Assembly (NCBI RefSeq): GCF_018375725.1
Contig: NZ_JAHACR010000128.1
Location: 1-10,688 of the forward strand
DNA length: 10,688 nucleotides
Source: Burkholderia sp.
Lineage (GTDB): Bacteria > Pseudomonadota > Gammaproteobacteria > Burkholderiales > Burkholderiaceae
Reading direction: 5' to 3'
The notes under the pieces: generated by a model
Told to the model about the DNA's origin: nothing
The model's input: the letters and a program-made list of their open reading frames with translations, nothing else
The model's database searches: none
Made by a program: the position numbers and the translations under genes
Shown here: piece by piece, positions 8,209 to 10,688 of the stretch
How positions within the stretch are numbered: the first letter of the stretch is position 1
How the letters are laid out: every line of letters starts with the position of its first letter

Positions 8209-10688
8209 ATGAAAGCTTTGCTCGATCTATTCAAGCAAGTCCAACAAGAAGAAGTTTTTGACGCGATCAAGATCGGTCTGGCCTCGCCGGACAAGATCCG
8301 CTCGTGGTCGTTCGGTGAGGTGAAGAAGCCGGAGACCATCAACTACCGGACGTTCAAGCCGGAACGCGATGGTCTCTTCTGCGCGAAGATCTTCGGCCCG
8401 ATCAAGGACTACGAGTGCCTGTGCGGCAAGTACAAGCGCCTGAAGCACCGTGGCGTGATCTGCGAGAAGTGCGGCGTCGAAGTGACGCTCGCGAAGGTGC
8501 GTCGCGAACGCATGGGCCACATCGAGCTGGCCTCGCCGGTCGCGCACATCTGGTTCCTGAAGTCGCTGCCGTCGCGTCTGGGCATGGTGCTCGACATGAC
8601 GCTGCGCGACATCGAGCGCGTGCTGTACTTCGAAGCGTACGTGGTGATCGATCCGGGCATGACGCCGCTGAAGGCGCGTCAGATCATGACCGAAGAGGAT
8701 TACTACAACAAGGTCGAGGAATACGGCGACGAATTCCGTGCCGAAATGGGCGCGGAAGGCGTGCGTGAACTGCTGCGCGCGATCAACATCGACGAGCAGG
8801 TCGAGACGCTGCGCACCGAACTGAAGAACACCGGTTCGGAAGCGAAGATCAAGAAGTACGCGAAGCGTCTGAAGGTCCTCGAGGCATTCCAGCGCTCGGG
8901 CATCAAGCCCGAGTGGATGATCCTCGAAGTGCTGCCGGTGCTGCCGCCGGAGCTGCGTCCGCTCGTGCCGCTGGATGGCGGCCGTTTCGCGACGTCGGAT
9001 CTGAACGACCTGTACCGCCGCGTGATCAACCGTAACAACCGGTTGAAGCGTCTGCTCGAGCTGAAGGCGCCGGAAATCATCGTCCGCAACGAAAAGCGGA
9101 TGCTGCAGGAAGCCGTCGACTCGCTGCTCGACAACGGCCGCCGCGGCAAGGCGATGACGGGCGCGAACAAGCGTCCGCTGAAGTCGCTCGCGGACATGAT
9201 CAAGGGTAAGGGCGGTCGTTTCCGTCAGAACCTGCTGGGTAAGCGCGTCGACTACTCGGGCCGTTCGGTCATCGTGGTCGGCCCGACGCTGAAGCTGCAC
9301 CAGTGCGGTCTGCCGAAGCTGATGGCGCTCGAGCTGTTCAAGCCGTTCATCTTCAACAAGCTGGAAGTGATGGGCGTCGCGACGACCATCAAGGCGGCGA
9401 AGAAGGAAGTCGAGAACCAGACGCCGGTCGTGTGGGACATCCTCGAAGAGGTGATCCGCGAGCACCCGGTGATGCTGAACCGTGCGCCGACGCTGCACCG
9501 TCTCGGTATCCAGGCGTTCGAGCCGGTGCTGATCGAAGGCAAGGCAATCCAGCTGCACCCGCTCGTCTGCGCGGCGTTCAACGCCGACTTCGACGGTGAC
9601 CAGATGGCCGTTCACGTGCCGCTGTCGCTCGAAGCGCAGATGGAAGCGCGCACGCTGATGCTCGCGTCGAACAACGTGCTGTTCCCGGCGAACGGCGATC
9701 CGTCGATCGTGCCGTCGCAGGATATCGTGCTGGGTCTGTACTACGCGACCCGCGAAGCGGTCAACGGCAAGGGCGAAGGCCTGACGTTCACGGGCGTGTC
9801 GGAAGTGCTGCGCGCCTACGAGAACAAGGAAGTCGAGCTGGCTTCGCGCGTCAACGTGCGGATTACCGAAATGGTCCGCAACGAGGACACGTCGGAAGGT
9901 GCGCCGGAGTTCGTGCCGAAGATCTCGCTGTACGCGACGACCGTCGGCCGTGCGATTCTGTCGGAAATCCTGCCGCCGGGCCTGCCGTTCTCGGTGCTGA
10001 ACAAGCCGCTGAAGAAGAAGGAAATCTCGCGCCTGATCAACACGGCGTTCCGCAAGTGCGGCCTGCGCGCGACGGTGGTCTTCGCCGACCAGCTGATGCA
10101 GTCGGGTTTCCGCCTCGCGACGCGTGCCGGCATTTCGATCTGCGTGGACGACATGCTCGTGCCGCCGCAGAAGGAAACGATCGTCGGCGACGCAGCGAAG
10201 AAGGTGAAGGAGTACGACCGCCAGTACATGTCGGGTCTCGTCACCGCGCAGGAACGCTACAACAACGTGGTCGACATCTGGTCGGCGACGTCGGAAGCGG
10301 TCGGCAAGGCGATGATGGAGCAGCTGTCGACGGAGCCGGTGATCGACCGCGACGGCAACGAAACGCGCCAGGAATCGTTCAACTCGATCTACATGATGGC
10401 CGACTCGGGCGCCCGGGGTTCGGCGGTGCAGATTCGTCAGCTGGCCGGTATGCGTGGCCTGATGGCGAAGCCGGACGGCTCGATTATCGAGACGCCGATT
10501 ACCGCGAACTTCCGCGAAGGCCTGAACGTGTTGCAGTACTTCATCTCGACCCACGGTGCACGTAAGGGTCTGGCCGACACGGCACTGAAGACTGCAAACT
10601 CGGGTTACCTGACGCGTCGTCTCGTCGACGTGACGCAGGATCTGGTCGTTGTCGAAGACGATTGCGGCACCTCGAACGGCGTGGCGAT
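8209..10688 (+). CDS. rpoC: DNA-directed RNA polymerase subunit beta' (3' end beyond window)
   Basis: The first 826 complete codons, intact and open to the right edge. The start ATG has GGAGAG at 8198-8203. The N-terminal zinc site is complete: C70, C72, C85 and C88. The clamp helices, rudder and lid follow, then the active-site motif N-A-D-F-D-G-D (458-464), whose three aspartates hold the catalytic magnesium. The bridge helix spans about 774-809 (includes THGARKGLADTALKTANSGY). C819 is the first ligand of the second zinc site; the other three ligands and the trigger loop lie outside the window. Numbering is identical to E. coli up to residue 464 and about +5 from there to C819. Several residues that bind ppGpp in E. 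coli are substituted (see findings). Confidence 0.99.
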   Translation, partial: MKALLDLFKQVQQEEVFDAIKIGLASPDKIRSWSFGEVKKPETINYRTFKPERDGLFCAKIFGPIKDYECLCGKYKRLKHRGVICEKCGVEVTLAKVRRERMGHIELASPVAHIWFLKSLPSRLGMVLDMTLRDIERVLYFEAYVVIDPGMTPLKARQIMTEEDYYNKVEEYGDEFRAEMGAEGVRELLRAINIDEQVETLRTELKNTGSEAKIKKYAKRLKVLEAFQRSGIKPEWMILEVLPVLPPELRPLVPLDGGRFATSDLNDLYRRVINRNNRLKRLLELKAPEIIVRNEKRMLQEAVDSLLDNGRRGKAMTGANKRPLKSLADMIKGKGGRFRQNLLGKRVDYSGRSVIVVGPTLKLHQCGLPKLMALELFKPFIFNKLEVMGVATTIKAAKKEVENQTPVVWDILEEVIREHPVMLNRAPTLHRLGIQAFEPVLIEGKAIQLHPLVCAAFNADFDGDQMAVHVPLSLEAQMEARTLMLASNNVLFPANGDPSIVPSQDIVLGLYYATREAVNGKGEGLTFTGVSEVLRAYENKEVELASRVNVRITEMVRNEDTSEGAPEFVPKISLYATTVGRAILSEILPPGLPFSVLNKPLKKKEISRLINTAFRKCGLRATVVFADQLMQSGFRLATRAGISICVDDMLVPPQKETIVGDAAKKVKEYDRQYMSGLVTAQERYNNVVDIWSATSEAVGKAMMEQLSTEPVIDRDGNETRQESFNSIYMMADSGARGSAVQIRQLAGMRGLMAKPDGSIIETPITANFREGLNVLQYFISTHGARKGLADTALKTANSGYLTRRLVDVTQDLVVVEDDCGTSNGVA

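Noticed and set aside
8227..10554. A 775-codon open frame on the - strand opposite rpoC
   Set aside because: Same cause: in register with rpoC codons, and it closes at the CTA codon of rpoC at 8227-8229. The composition is a reverse shadow (rich in Arg, His, Asp, Leu and Val) with no family resemblance.

Overview
The window is a contiguous piece of a bacterial core chromosome carrying the transcription/translation cluster tuf - trnW - secE - nusG - rplK - rplA - rplJ - rplL - rpoB - rpoC, all on the + strand. Both ends are cut: only the last 32 residues of EF-Tu are present on the left, and rpoC runs off the right edge after 826 codons. The high-GC codon use, tRNA-Trp between tuf and secE, a 1368-residue RpoB and the ribosomal protein sequences point to a beta-proteobacterium of the Burkholderia group. 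I recognise the proteins as Burkholderia-like but cannot name a species. No mobile element, CRISPR array, phage gene, pseudogene or foreign island is visible.

Layout. Bases 1-99 are the end of tuf; 100-158 is a spacer with an 8-bp stem-loop; 159-234 is tRNA-Trp(CCA); 274-654 secE and 656-1213 nusG are almost touching. A 141-base spacer (1214-1354) with three possible stem-loops leads into rplK (1355-1786), which abuts rplA (1787-2485). A 292-base structured leader (2486-2777) precedes rplJ, which starts at a GTG (2778-3275). rplL follows at 3339-3713. Twenty bases after rplL is a strong intrinsic-terminator-like hairpin (3734-3764), followed by a roughly 300-base untranslated region with several more hairpins. 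Then come rpoB (4081-8187) and, after 21 bases, rpoC (8209 to the edge).

How it works together. SecE is part of the protein-export channel; NusG is a transcription elongation factor that links RNA polymerase to Rho or the ribosome. L11, L1, L10 and L7/L12 build the L1 stalk, the GTPase-associated centre and the L7/L12 stalk of the 50S subunit. beta and beta' form the catalytic core of RNA polymerase. The noncoding stretches look like the usual control devices of this locus: a likely L10(L12)n autoregulatory leader before rplJ, a possible L1 target before rplK, and an rplL-rpoB attenuator that would set polymerase subunits below stalk proteins.

I found no new biological system. The observations most worth checking are the leader and attenuator structures and a set of substitutions in beta' at positions that bind ppGpp in E. 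coli. Two database-style start calls (rplK and rplJ) would also be wrong if the longest open frame were used.
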